Notes under the pieces: generated by a model
The model's input: only the letters and a program-made list of their open reading frames with translations
The model's database searches: none
Told to the model about the DNA's origin: nothing
Part shown: piece after piece, positions 45,498 to 52,935 of the stretch
Layout: each line of letters opens with the position of its first letter
Position numbering within the stretch: the first letter of the stretch is position 1
Assembly (NCBI GenBank): GCA_902517535.1
Contig: CABYCK010000005.1
Location: 1 to 52,935, forward strand
From: an uncultured Pelagibacteraceae bacterium
GTDB lineage: Bacteria; Pseudomonadota; Alphaproteobacteria; Pelagibacterales; Pelagibacteraceae
DNA length: 52,935 nucleotides
Direction: 5' to 3'
Made by a program: the position numbers and the translations under genes

Positions 45498-46819
45498 TTT
45501 ACTATTATCAACTTATTTTTTTTATCTAAATACATAATTGAGTCATTTACAAAAATTGGATCGGAATTAATTTTTGATTTAAACTTATAAATATCTTCAA
45601 TTTTACCCAGAACATTAAATTGTATAAAATAAGAATTTTTTAAAAAAATGTAAAGATCATTATTTAAAATTGCTGCAGATTTTATATTAATCGATTTTTT
45701 CTTAGTTTCATAATATTCCGCAACCATTTGACTTATATCAATAGAATAAACTACCTTTTTTTTGACTATATCAAAACAAACCAATAAATTATTTTTAGTT
45801 ATAAAAAAAATATTTTTTTTCGTAACTATTGGTTTAATTATTGAAGAAATAGTATTTTTATATTCAATTGTTCCTGTGTTGTAATCTAAAATATATAAAT
45901 TTGGATCAGAAGATATAATTAATTTATTTTTATATATAACTATGGGATTCGAAAAAAATAAATTATTTGATCTGGAACTAATTGACTCATTTAAATTTAA
46001 AAACCAATTTATTCTCTCATTATTGGCATTAATTGAGTACAAAGATCCATAATTGTTTAAAAAAAGTAAATTATTTCCTTTTAATGCAAGAGAATTAAAA
46101 AAATTATTTTTAAGGATTACTTGTTCTGTAGGAATTACTTTAATTCTATCTCCATTAATCTTATTTATAAAAAAAAGTTTATTATCTTGATTTGCTAGTA
46201 TTATTTTATCTTTAAATATTTTTAGATTAGAACGGAAAGGGATATTAAAATTTTTTGCCCATAATAATTTTCTGTCTACATAATCTAGAGCATAAATAAA
46301 TCCAATATTATCTGACACATAAATAATATTATTTTCCACTTTTATTGAAATTCTCTTTTGAATGTTTTTATATTTTTTTTTATAAAAATTATATTTATAA
46401 ATGATATCTTTTGAAGCAGTTGAATAAACTAGAATATTACCTTTGATATCAGTTAAAATTATTTTGTTTTCAAGATATAAAATTTTATCTTTTGTTGCAT
46501 ATCTGGTTATTCTTTTACTTTTTGAAATTTCCTGATTAAGATTATTATAACTAAAGTTTAGAAAATTATTTGAATTATTAAAATACTCATCATTCCACTT
46601 AAAAACTTTAAATACTGGGTTCATAGGGACTTCTAAATTCATTGGTTTTTCTATTATTTCATTAAAAATTTTTGTCTTAAGATTTATATCTTCAAATTCT
46701 TTATACTTATCCTCTTGTTTTGAAGTTACCTCATTCTCATTTGTCCAGATACCAGTTTTGTTGTCAAAAGAACAATTTGATAAAATTACAAATAATATTA
46801 AAAGTTTTCTCATTATCAT
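45494..46819 (-). CDS. bamB: BamB-like outer-membrane assembly lipoprotein (PQQ-type propeller)
   Basis: A 441-residue protein with a lipoprotein signal peptide (MIMRKLLILFVILSNC, lipobox Cys at 16). A repeated beta-propeller body follows with strands such as GNILVYSTASKDIIYKYNF, GFIYALDYVDRKLLWAKNF and PNLYILDYNTGTIEYKNTI. This is the PQQ-repeat pattern of BamB/YfgL, a periplasm-facing member of the BAM complex. The upstream YfgM-like gene supports this. ATG at 46813 is an alternative start. The der gene that usually follows is absent; purF converges instead. Confidence 0.8.
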   Translation of the reverse strand: MIMRKLLILFVILSNCSFDNKTGIWTNENEVTSKQEDKYKEFEDINLKTKIFNEIIEKPMNLEVPMNPVFKVFKWNDEYFNNSNNFLNFSYNNLNQEISKSKRITRYATKDKILYLENKIILTDIKGNILVYSTASKDIIYKYNFYKKKYKNIQKRISIKVENNIIYVSDNIGFIYALDYVDRKLLWAKNFNIPFRSNLKIFKDKIILANQDNKLFFINKINGDRIKVIPTEQVILKNNFFNSLALKGNNLLFLNNYGSLYSINANNERINWFLNLNESISSRSNNLFFSNPIVIYKNKLIISSDPNLYILDYNTGTIEYKNTISSIIKPIVTKKNIFFITKNNLLVCFDIVKKKVVYSIDISQMVAEYYETKKKSINIKSAAILNNDLYIFLKNSYFIQFNVLGKIEDIYKFKSKINSDPIFVNDSIMYLDKKNKLIIVN

Positions 46820-46842
46820 TTTGATTTTAAGCTAAACATATT

Positions 46843-47349
46843 TTATCTTAAAATTTGTATAGCCGTATCTTTCCAGATTGAGTCTTCATCAATAATTTCT
46901 TGAAGTAATTTTTTTCCCTCGATATCTTTGGAAATATTAATTAAATATAAACCTTTTTTTAGTTTGATTAAATTTTTTTGTTTTTTACCTAATTTTATTT
47001 TTTCTACGACATTAAATAAATTCAAGACTTCAGTTTCATTTTTTTCTAATTCATGTTCTATTATGTTATTAAGTGCTAGAGGCGAATAAAACTTATTTTT
47101 TTTCATAATAATTTCTTTATAAATTTTATTTGACTCTTCAATTTTTTTTGATGATAAATAAATTCCTGCTTTTATAAATTGTTCAGAAATTTTTATATTT
47201 TGTTTTTTTTGTTGATAATTTAAATATAAAAAACTTATTAACAAAATAATTAAGATTATTAAAAAAGATATTAATGTCTTTCTAAATTTTATGACATTTT
47301 CTTTTATTCTTTGAATTAAATTAATCTTGTTTTCTAAATTATTTTCCAT
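46843..47349 (-). CDS. YfgM-like membrane-anchored TPR-type protein
   Basis: A 168-residue protein with a cytosolic Lys-rich N-terminus, one membrane helix (about residues 28-47) and a helical periplasmic region resembling degenerate TPRs (SEQFIKAGIYLSSKKIEESNKIYKEIIMKK). It sits immediately upstream of bamB, where many proteobacteria place yfgM, whose product assists periplasmic protein handling at the Sec translocon. The match is by layout and position more than by residues. It overlaps panB by 11 bases. Confidence 0.6.
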   Translation of the reverse strand: MENNLENKINLIQRIKENVIKFRKTLISFLIILIILLISFLYLNYQQKKQNIKISEQFIKAGIYLSSKKIEESNKIYKEIIMKKNKFYSPLALNNIIEHELEKNETEVLNLFNVVEKIKLGKKQKNLIKLKKGLYLINISKDIEGKKLLQEIIDEDSIWKDTAIQILR

Positions 47350-48121
47350 ATAAATAGTTTTGTTTTTTTGGAAATTTTTTGCCTATAATTTCTTTACTAT
47401 ATTTTTTTACAGCTTTTTCAATTGCTGTATTCAAATTCACATATTTTTTTACAAATTTTGGATAGAAACCGCTTAATCCTAAAATATCATCTGTAACTAA
47501 TATTTGGCCATCGCAATATAATGAAGATCCTATTCCAATCGTTGGTATTTTAAGTGCGTCTGTAATTTTTTTCGCTGTACTAGGTATAATACACTCCAAC
47601 ACTATTGAAAATGCTCCCGCCTTTTCTATTTTGAGAGCGTCTTGTATTAATTTATCTCTTTCAAAAATTGTTTTGCCAGCTACTTTAAATCTACTTTTAA
47701 ATTGTGGTGTATATCCAGTATGACCCATTACAGGTATTTTAGCCTTAACTAGTGATCTAATTATATTTGAATTCTTATAATTGCTTTCAATTTTTACAGC
47801 ATCACACTTTGTGTTTTTTAAAATTAATTTAGCATTCTTTACAGCGTCATGGGTGCTATTGTAAGTATTTTTTGGCATATCTACTACCAGCAAAGACTTT
47901 TTAACGCCTTTTCTTACGCTTAATCCATGTTGTATCATGTTACTCAAGGTTGTTTGATGAGTATTGTCCATTCCGTAGAGAACGTTTCCTAAAGAGTCTC
48001 CAACTAAAATTATATCACAATATTTATCTAAAATTTTAGCAATATTCTTTGAATATGCTGTCAAACTAACAATTTTTTTTCTATTTTTTTTTTTTACGAT
48101 TAATTTTATTTTATTTAGCAT
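47339..48121 (-). CDS. panB: 3-methyl-2-oxobutanoate hydroxymethyltransferase
   Basis: A 260-residue TIM-barrel PanB. Motifs are SLTAYSKNIAKILD, LVGDSLGNVLYGM, KIPVMGHTGYTPQ and IPTIGIGSSLYCDGQILVTDDILGL. It makes ketopantoate for pantothenate and CoA. panC is not in the window. It starts with a TAATG overlap of guaA. A 12-base A run in the coding strand (48084-48095) encodes Lys near its N-terminus. Confidence 0.95.
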   Translation of the reverse strand: MLNKIKLIVKKKNRKKIVSLTAYSKNIAKILDKYCDIILVGDSLGNVLYGMDNTHQTTLSNMIQHGLSVRKGVKKSLLVVDMPKNTYNSTHDAVKNAKLILKNTKCDAVKIESNYKNSNIIRSLVKAKIPVMGHTGYTPQFKSRFKVAGKTIFERDKLIQDALKIEKAGAFSIVLECIIPSTAKKITDALKIPTIGIGSSLYCDGQILVTDDILGLSGFYPKFVKKYVNLNTAIEKAVKKYSKEIIGKKFPKKQNYLYGK

Positions 48122-49683
48122 TATTCAAGTTCTATTGTACTCGGAGGTTTTGAAGTAATGTCATAAACCACTCTATTTATTCCAGGTACACCATTTACTA
48201 TTTTGTTTGAGATTTTGTCAAAAAAATCTTTAGGAAAATTAAAATAGTCTGCAGTCATACCATCTTCTGAGGTTACAGCTCTTAATAAACATGTGTATTC
48301 GTATGTTCTTGAATCACCCATTACACCTACAGTTTTGATAGGAAGTAAAGCCGCGTAGGCTTGCCAAATTTTATCGTATAAATTGTTATCAATTAACTCA
48401 TTTATAAAGATATAATCTGCATCTTGAAGAATTTTTACTTTTTCAGAGGTTATGTTTCCAACTATTCTTATTGCCAAACCTGGTCCAGGGAAAGGATGTT
48501 TGTTTTTTACTTGATCAATTAAACCCAATGATTTACCTAAAATTCTTACCTCGTCTTTAAATAATTCATTTAAAGGTTCAAGTAATTTTAAATTCATTTT
48601 TTTTGGAAGACCACCTACATTATGATGAGATTTAATTTTAGATGATTTACTACCAGTTGTTGACCGGCTTTCAATAACATCTGGGTATAATGTTCCTTGA
48701 GCAAGATATTTAATACCTTTGAATTTCTTGGCTTCCTTTTCAAAGATTTTAATAAATAAATTTCCAATTATTTTTCTTTTTTTTTCAGGATTTTTAACAT
48801 TATTTAATTTTTTCAAATATAACTTTGAAGCATTTATTAATTTAACGTTAAGTTTATATTTTTTTTTAAAAATATTGTAAGTATATTTGAATTCATTTTT
48901 TCTCATAAGACCAGTGTCAACCATGACGCAAATCAATTTTTTTTTAATTGCTTTATTTATTAATAATGCAACAACACTACTATCTACTCCACCAGATAAA
49001 GCACAAATAACCTTGTCATCCTTAACTTGTTTTTTAATGTTGTAAATTAATTTATTTTTTTCTGAAGATATTTTCCATTTATCTTCAATTTTACAAATTA
49101 AAAATAAAAAATTAGAAAAGATTTTTTTTCCTTTTTTAGTGTGTGTTACTTCGGGATGAAACTGAATACCATATATTTTTTTTTTTTTGTTTTCAATTAT
49201 TGTAAATTTAGATTTATTTGTTGAAGCAATTGCTTCAAAATTTTTTGGAAGTTTTGTAACTGCATCCTGATGGCTCATCCAAACTAAAGTGTTATTTTTA
49301 TTTATAAAATTTTTTGTAAGTAAAGAATTTCTTTTTTTTATCAAAATAGCTCTACCAAATTCTCTTTTTTTTTTTGAAGATTTTATAGACCCCCCAAATA
49401 ATTTAGTAATCAACTGTAAACCATAGCATATACCCAAAATTGGAATTTTTTTCTGGAAAATTTCTATTGGAATACTCGGAAATTTTTTTTTAGTTACAGT
49501 TGATGGACCTCCAGAAAGTATAATACCTTTTATTTTATCGAAATTTTTAATATTTTTTAAATTATTTATTGTAATTATTTCTGAAAAAACACCGAACTCT
49601 CTTATTCTTCTTGCTATTAACTTTGTTACTTGAGAACCAAAATCAATTATTATAATTTTTTCTTTTTGATTTTGAAGTAGCAT
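48121..49683 (-). CDS. guaA: GMP synthase (glutamine-hydrolysing)
   Basis: A 520-residue GuaA. The class I glutaminase domain has the nucleophile C86 in GICYGLQL and HPEVTHT; the ATP pyrophosphatase P-loop [10 protein letters not shown] lies near residue 230; the dimerisation domain ends PPSTIELE. It converts XMP, made by GuaB encoded just upstream, to GMP; Gmk in this window then acts on GMP. The coding strand has a 13-A run at 49176-49188. It begins immediately after the TPR gene. Confidence 0.97.
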   Translation of the reverse strand: MLLQNQKEKIIIIDFGSQVTKLIARRIREFGVFSEIITINNLKNIKNFDKIKGIILSGGPSTVTKKKFPSIPIEIFQKKIPILGICYGLQLITKLFGGSIKSSKKKREFGRAILIKKRNSLLTKNFINKNNTLVWMSHQDAVTKLPKNFEAIASTNKSKFTIIENKKKKIYGIQFHPEVTHTKKGKKIFSNFLFLICKIEDKWKISSEKNKLIYNIKKQVKDDKVICALSGGVDSSVVALLINKAIKKKLICVMVDTGLMRKNEFKYTYNIFKKKYKLNVKLINASKLYLKKLNNVKNPEKKRKIIGNLFIKIFEKEAKKFKGIKYLAQGTLYPDVIESRSTTGSKSSKIKSHHNVGGLPKKMNLKLLEPLNELFKDEVRILGKSLGLIDQVKNKHPFPGPGLAIRIVGNITSEKVKILQDADYIFINELIDNNLYDKIWQAYAALLPIKTVGVMGDSRTYEYTCLLRAVTSEDGMTADYFNFPKDFFDKISNKIVNGVPGINRVVYDITSKPPSTIELE

Positions 49684-50106
49684 TTAATTTTTAATTGAAT
49701 TTTCAATTTCTAATTTTAATTTTTTGCTTTTTTGACAATAGTTTTTACAAAAAACTATTAATTTTTCTATTAACATTTTACTTTCTTGAAAATCTGATTT
49801 TTCAAGCTTTAATTTTGCGAGATTAAAAGTTGCCTCTTCATTTTTTGGATTTAATAAAATCACTGTATTTAAATTTTGTTCCTCTAAATCTTTTTTTTTT
49901 TGAAAATTAAATATTTTTGAAAGATATAAATAAGATTTTTCACTTTTTGGATTCATGACTAAATCTTGTTCGAATTTAAATTTTGCTTTTTCAAATTCTT
50001 TTTTTTCAAAAAAAATTAAGCCTTGTCCAAAATTATCTGTATTAGCAAATAAATTAGACGGCAATAGAAAAATTAATATAATTAATATCTTATTTTTTAT
50101 ATTCAT
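49684..50106 (-). CDS. Small secreted TPR-repeat protein between guaB and guaA
   Basis: A 140-residue protein with a signal peptide (MNIKNKILIILIFLLPSNLFA) and two to three TPR-like helical pairs: FGQGLIFFEKKEFEKAKFKFEQDLVMNPK, YLYLSKIFNF and ATFNLAKLKLEKSDFQESKMLIEK. Two Cys near the end (FCKNYCQ) could form a disulfide. TPRs mediate protein contacts; no specific partner can be named. It overlaps guaB by four bases (ATGA) and abuts guaA, so it is cotranscribed with GMP synthesis genes although it appears exported. Many alphaproteobacteria carry rsmB at this spot. Confidence 0.7.
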   Translation of the reverse strand: MNIKNKILIILIFLLPSNLFANTDNFGQGLIFFEKKEFEKAKFKFEQDLVMNPKSEKSYLYLSKIFNFQKKKDLEEQNLNTVILLNPKNEEATFNLAKLKLEKSDFQESKMLIEKLIVFCKNYCQKSKKLKLEIENSIKN

Positions 50107-51182
50107 AACTTGAAGTTAAAATCCGGTTCAATTGTTTCAACACTGTGTACCATGCTCTCATAAAATCCTGCTTTAGTAATTTTTATAAATTTAGCGTTTT
50201 TACTTATATCATTTAATTTCTTTGCGCCAATATATCCCATAGAAGATTTAAGACCTCCTTTTATTTGATAAATAATTTTAGAGACTGTTCCTTTAAATTC
50301 TACCCTTCCTTCTACACCCTCTGGAACAAATTTAGATTTGTCCTTATAATTTTTTTGAAAGTACCTATTGGAAGAACCTGCTGACATAGCTCCTATTGAT
50401 CCCATTCCTCTATAATTTTTGTAAAATTTATTTTTAATTTTAAATTTTTTTCCTGGACTCTCCTCTGTGCCCGCAAATATAGAACCCATCATTATTGCAT
50501 TTGCTCCAGCCGCAATAGCTTTCGCGATGTCTCCCGAAAATTTTATTCCACCGTCCGAAATAATTTTTATTTTTTTGCCTTTAAGTGCTTTGCTTACTTC
50601 GATTATGGCTGTAACTTGGGGTACACCTATACCTGCTACCATTCTTGTTGTGCAGATAGAGCCTGGACCAATTCCAACTTTTATTATGTCTGCTCCACAA
50701 TTGTATAGTTTTTTTGCAGCCTCTCCGGTTGCAATGTTGCCTACACAAATTGGAATTTTTGAAAAATTTTTTTTTATCTTTGACAAAGTTTTTAAAACTT
50801 TTTCGCTATGACCGTGAGCTGTATCAATAACGATGAGATCTACACCATTTTTTACTAATATTTTTGCTCTATCAATATCCTCAACACTAGTTCCTATTGC
50901 TGCCCCAACAACTAAATTTTTTTTCTTTACTTTAGCAACTTCTTGACCTTGTTTAATTATATTTAGGTTTCTATGAATAACCCCTATGCCTCCTGATTTT
51001 CCCATGGCTATTGCCATTCTAGATTCGGTTACAGTGTCCATCGCAGATGACAAAAAAGGGTTTTTAAGTTTTATGTTTTTGGATAGATCAAGTGATATAT
51101 CCGCATCTGTTGGTAAAACATTTGAAAAGCGAGGCATGAGAAGTACATCGTCAAAAGTTAATGCTTCTTTAATTGCTCCCAT
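50103..51182 (-). CDS. guaB: IMP dehydrogenase lacking the CBS (Bateman) module
   Basis: A 359-residue catalytic barrel. It starts MGAIKEALTFDDVLLMPRFS, has SSAMDTVTESRMAIAMGKSGGIGVIHRN, the catalytic Cys C177 in GIGPGSICTTRMVAGIG, and the flap region YRGMGSIGAMSAGSSNRY. The usual CBS pair of about 120 residues between VKK (about 85-88) and VVGAAIG is missing; the chain goes from EVAKVKKKN directly to LVVGAAIG. It oxidises IMP to XMP with NAD. GMP reductase is a less likely alternative, since guaA follows. I prefer ATG at 51182 over GTG at 51188. Confidence 0.92.
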   Translation of the reverse strand: MGAIKEALTFDDVLLMPRFSNVLPTDADISLDLSKNIKLKNPFLSSAMDTVTESRMAIAMGKSGGIGVIHRNLNIIKQGQEVAKVKKKNLVVGAAIGTSVEDIDRAKILVKNGVDLIVIDTAHGHSEKVLKTLSKIKKNFSKIPICVGNIATGEAAKKLYNCGADIIKVGIGPGSICTTRMVAGIGVPQVTAIIEVSKALKGKKIKIISDGGIKFSGDIAKAIAAGANAIMMGSIFAGTEESPGKKFKIKNKFYKNYRGMGSIGAMSAGSSNRYFQKNYKDKSKFVPEGVEGRVEFKGTVSKIIYQIKGGLKSSMGYIGAKKLNDISKNAKFIKITKAGFYESMVHSVETIEPDFNFKL

Positions 51183-51208
51183 AAACACTTATATACAATT
51201 TTTAAAAA

Positions 51209-51835
51209 TTATAAAGTATTTAATATAGCGCAGTGTACATAAGTCTCTTTTGACTCGTTTCTGCTCGCTTCTGGTTTGAAAAACTGCACTTTTTTAAATT
51301 TTGATCTAGCTAATTCTTTAACTTGTAAAAAATCTTCCCCCATAAATAATTTTGATACTAAAATTCCATTCGGTTTTAAGCATTTGCTAGAAAATTCTAT
51401 TACTTCAGCGCATAATTGATTTGTTCTTATGCAATCTAATGATTTATTTCCTGTAGTATCTGCGGCCATATCAGATAATATCACATCTAATCTAGTTCCA
51501 AAAAAATTAGTAATTTTTTCTTTTGATTTTTCTTCAAGAAAATCACATTGCAGAAAAGATACTTTTTCTATTTCATCGATCTTTTGAAGGTCTACAGATA
51601 AAACTTTTCCTGATGTAATAATTTTGCTTGAAACTTGAGACCACCCACCTGGATACGAACCAATATCAAGTAAATTTGTGTTTTTTTTAATAAATCTAAA
51701 TTTATTATTTAATTCTATTAATTTGAAAGCGGCTCTTGAACGATAACCTAATGTTTTAGACTTTTTAAAAAATTGATCTCTATGTTGTTTAATTTTCCAA
51801 GTGTTGCTTTTTTTGTGCTTTTTTGATTTTTTCAT
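51209..51835 (-). CDS. rlmE: 23S rRNA 2'-O-methyltransferase RlmE (FtsJ/RrmJ)
   Basis: A 208-residue Rossmann methyltransferase. It has YRSRAAFKLIELNNKFRF (catalytic Lys), the SAM loop LLDIGSYPGGWSQV, SDMAADTTG (catalytic Asp), SKLFMGED (Lys) and SKETYVH (Glu). It methylates the 23S A-loop uridine. It starts with a one-base overlap of pssA and is followed after 26 bases by guaB. Confidence 0.95.
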   Translation of the reverse strand: MKKSKKHKKSNTWKIKQHRDQFFKKSKTLGYRSRAAFKLIELNNKFRFIKKNTNLLDIGSYPGGWSQVSSKIITSGKVLSVDLQKIDEIEKVSFLQCDFLEEKSKEKITNFFGTRLDVILSDMAADTTGNKSLDCIRTNQLCAEVIEFSSKCLKPNGILVSKLFMGEDFLQVKELARSKFKKVQFFKPEASRNESKETYVHCAILNTL

Positions 51836-52626
51836 TATAAAACATCTTCATGGTCATCTTCAGATGTTTCTAAAATTTCTTTTTTATTTTGGTTTCTGTA
51901 CATAATAAAACTTATTGGGATAGAAAATAAATATAGTGCTCCGAAAACTAGTAAAGTTTCAAAAGTATAGAATAATAATGAAATAAATATTGTGCCAATT
52001 CCTAACAAGATAAAAACAGTAGTTTTTGGAGAAATTGATATTTTTTTCAATGATAAAGTTGGTAATTTGCTAACTAATAAAATTGCTATGAAAGCTGTTA
52101 AGAATGGTGTCAAATTTTTAAAATTAAAGTCGAAATTTAAATCTGAAAGTTCAAAAATTAAAGGCATTAGAATTAACAATCCTCCTGCAGGTGAAGGCAC
52201 TCCTTCAAAATAATTATTTTTCCAAATATGCTGATCGTTACTTTTAGTTAAATTAAATCTTGCTAATCTCAATACACAACATACTGAATATATTAATGTT
52301 ATTGCCCAGCCAAGTTTTCCATATTTATTTAATTCCCAAAAATATAAGATAAAAACTGGAGCTATTCCAAAGCTTACAAAATCAGTTAACGAGTCCAATT
52401 CTTTTCCGAATTCTGAAGTACCTTTGATGAGTCTTGCAACTCTTCCATCTAGTGCATCTAAAATAGCTGCAAACAAAATAAATATTACTGCTAAACTATA
52501 ATTTCCATCTATTGAAAATTTTATTGAACTAATACCAAGGCAAACTCCTCCTAAAGTAAGAATATTAGGTAAAAGATATCTAGTCTTTTTTGACGAAACT
52601 ATTTTGAATTTTTTGTTTTCTACCAT
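51835..52626 (-). CDS. pssA: CDP-diacylglycerol-serine O-phosphatidyltransferase
   Basis: A 263-residue polytopic membrane protein with the CDP-alcohol phosphotransferase motif DGRVARLIKGTSEFGKELDS, continuing LTD (pattern DGx2ARx8Gx3Dx3D), near residue 60. About seven membrane helices are visible. It makes phosphatidylserine, which Psd encoded just upstream converts to phosphatidylethanolamine. The neighbouring psd decides serine over glycerol-phosphate as acceptor. It overlaps both neighbours by one base (TAATG). Confidence 0.95.
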   Translation of the reverse strand: MVENKKFKIVSSKKTRYLLPNILTLGGVCLGISSIKFSIDGNYSLAVIFILFAAILDALDGRVARLIKGTSEFGKELDSLTDFVSFGIAPVFILYFWELNKYGKLGWAITLIYSVCCVLRLARFNLTKSNDQHIWKNNYFEGVPSPAGGLLILMPLIFELSDLNFDFNFKNLTPFLTAFIAILLVSKLPTLSLKKISISPKTTVFILLGIGTIFISLLFYTFETLLVFGALYLFSIPISFIMYRNQNKKEILETSEDDHEDVL

Positions 52627-52935
52627 TATACTGAAGCAATGAAACTTTCTCCTGCAACTACGTTTTGGCCGATTTTAGCTAAAGTTTTTTTGTTTTTAAA
52701 ATAAATGTCTACCCTACTTCCAAATCGTATCATTCCAATTTTATCACCTTGATTCAATTCTTGTCCTTTTTCTACTTCACAAACTATTCTTCTGGCAATT
52801 AGACCTGCAATTTGTACAATTATGATTTCTTCTCCAGTTTTGTTGCACTTAACTCTGTAATAATTCCTTTCATTATCTTCACTTGCTTTGTCAAGAGAAG
52901 CGTTTAAAAATTTACCAGGTTTATAATATACATCT
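52626..52935 (-). CDS. psd: Phosphatidylserine decarboxylase (5' part outside window)
   Basis: The minus strand reads in frame from 52934 to the TAA at 52628-52626, giving the last 102 residues. They contain YYKPGKFLNASLDKASEDNE, IVQIAGLIARRIVC and the processing site region GMIRFGSRVDIYF, in which the Gly-Ser bond is cleaved to make the pyruvoyl group. It decarboxylates phosphatidylserine to phosphatidylethanolamine at the inner membrane. The C-terminal features match the short bacterial Psd type. The stop overlaps the pssA start by one base. Confidence 0.93.
   Translation of the reverse strand, partial: DVYYKPGKFLNASLDKASEDNERNYYRVKCNKTGEEIIIVQIAGLIARRIVCEVEKGQELNQGDKIGMIRFGSRVDIYFKNKKTLAKIGQNVVAGESFIASV

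Noticed and set aside
1-52935. CRISPR arrays, insertion sequences, prophage, tRNA or rRNA genes
   Set aside because: No regular repeats, transposase or phage proteins, or GC-rich RNA-gene folds were seen; gaps of at most about 140 bases contain only AT-rich sequence.

Overview
The window is a compact, AT-rich piece of bacterial chromosome (clearly below 35% GC by eye, not counted). Gene content and order point to a streamlined marine alphaproteobacterium of the SAR11/Pelagibacterales kind. The evidence is the NDUFA12-DUF2155-accC-accB-aroQ block, the mrcA-prfB pair, the pepA/lptF-lptG-lptD-surA-pdxA-rsmA-gmk block, iscR-sufBCDSU, a His-type (probably non-discriminating) aspartyl-tRNA synthetase, and very high coding density. 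I found 54 protein genes, two of them cut by the window ends. I saw no tRNA, rRNA, CRISPR, transposon, prophage or long repeat. About 98% of the window is coding and no gap exceeds roughly 140 bases.

Layout. 1-5704 (minus): an Fe-S cluster assembly operon, iscR-sufB-sufC-sufD-sufS-sufU-sufT(partial), with an IscR-type operator in front of iscR. 5837-7610: an alpha/beta hydrolase converging on anmK (cell-wall recycling). 7666-14550: tyrS converging on an mrcA-prfB-AsmA-like operon; prfB carries the classical +1 programmed frameshift. 14677-20556: RNase E/G, thiS-thiG, aroQ-accB-accC, and NDUFA12-DUF2155. 20658-24955: an orphan class II ribonucleotide-reductase-like C-terminal domain, then DUF2066-hdaA-aspS. 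24981-28423: purM-purN converging on pepA-ndk. 28561-35769: LPS transport and outer-membrane biogenesis (lptF, lptG, lptD, surA), then pdxA and rsmA. 35747-38315: fabD-fabG-acpP-gmk. 38431-45497: rpsF-rpsR-rplI-dnaB, an RND-family membrane protein, and cvpA-purF. 45494-52935 (minus): psd-pssA-rlmE-guaB-TPR protein-guaA-panB-YfgM-like-bamB.

Most genes are single-copy housekeeping genes serving Fe-S assembly, translation, purine and coenzyme synthesis, fatty acid and phospholipid synthesis, and envelope assembly. Transcription units alternate: there are eight divergent and eight convergent junctions. All eight convergent junctions overlap at their stop codons, five of them by only the four bases TTAA or CTAA, so there is no room for ordinary intergenic terminators. 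Nine same-strand junctions use the one-base TAATG stop/start overlap.

No wholly new multi-gene system stands out. The points most worth checking are the prfB frameshift cassette, the IscR operator, the universal convergent overlaps, the orphan NrdJ-like domain, RNase E/G without its zinc link, IMP dehydrogenase without its CBS module, and local replacements in otherwise conserved gene neighbourhoods.
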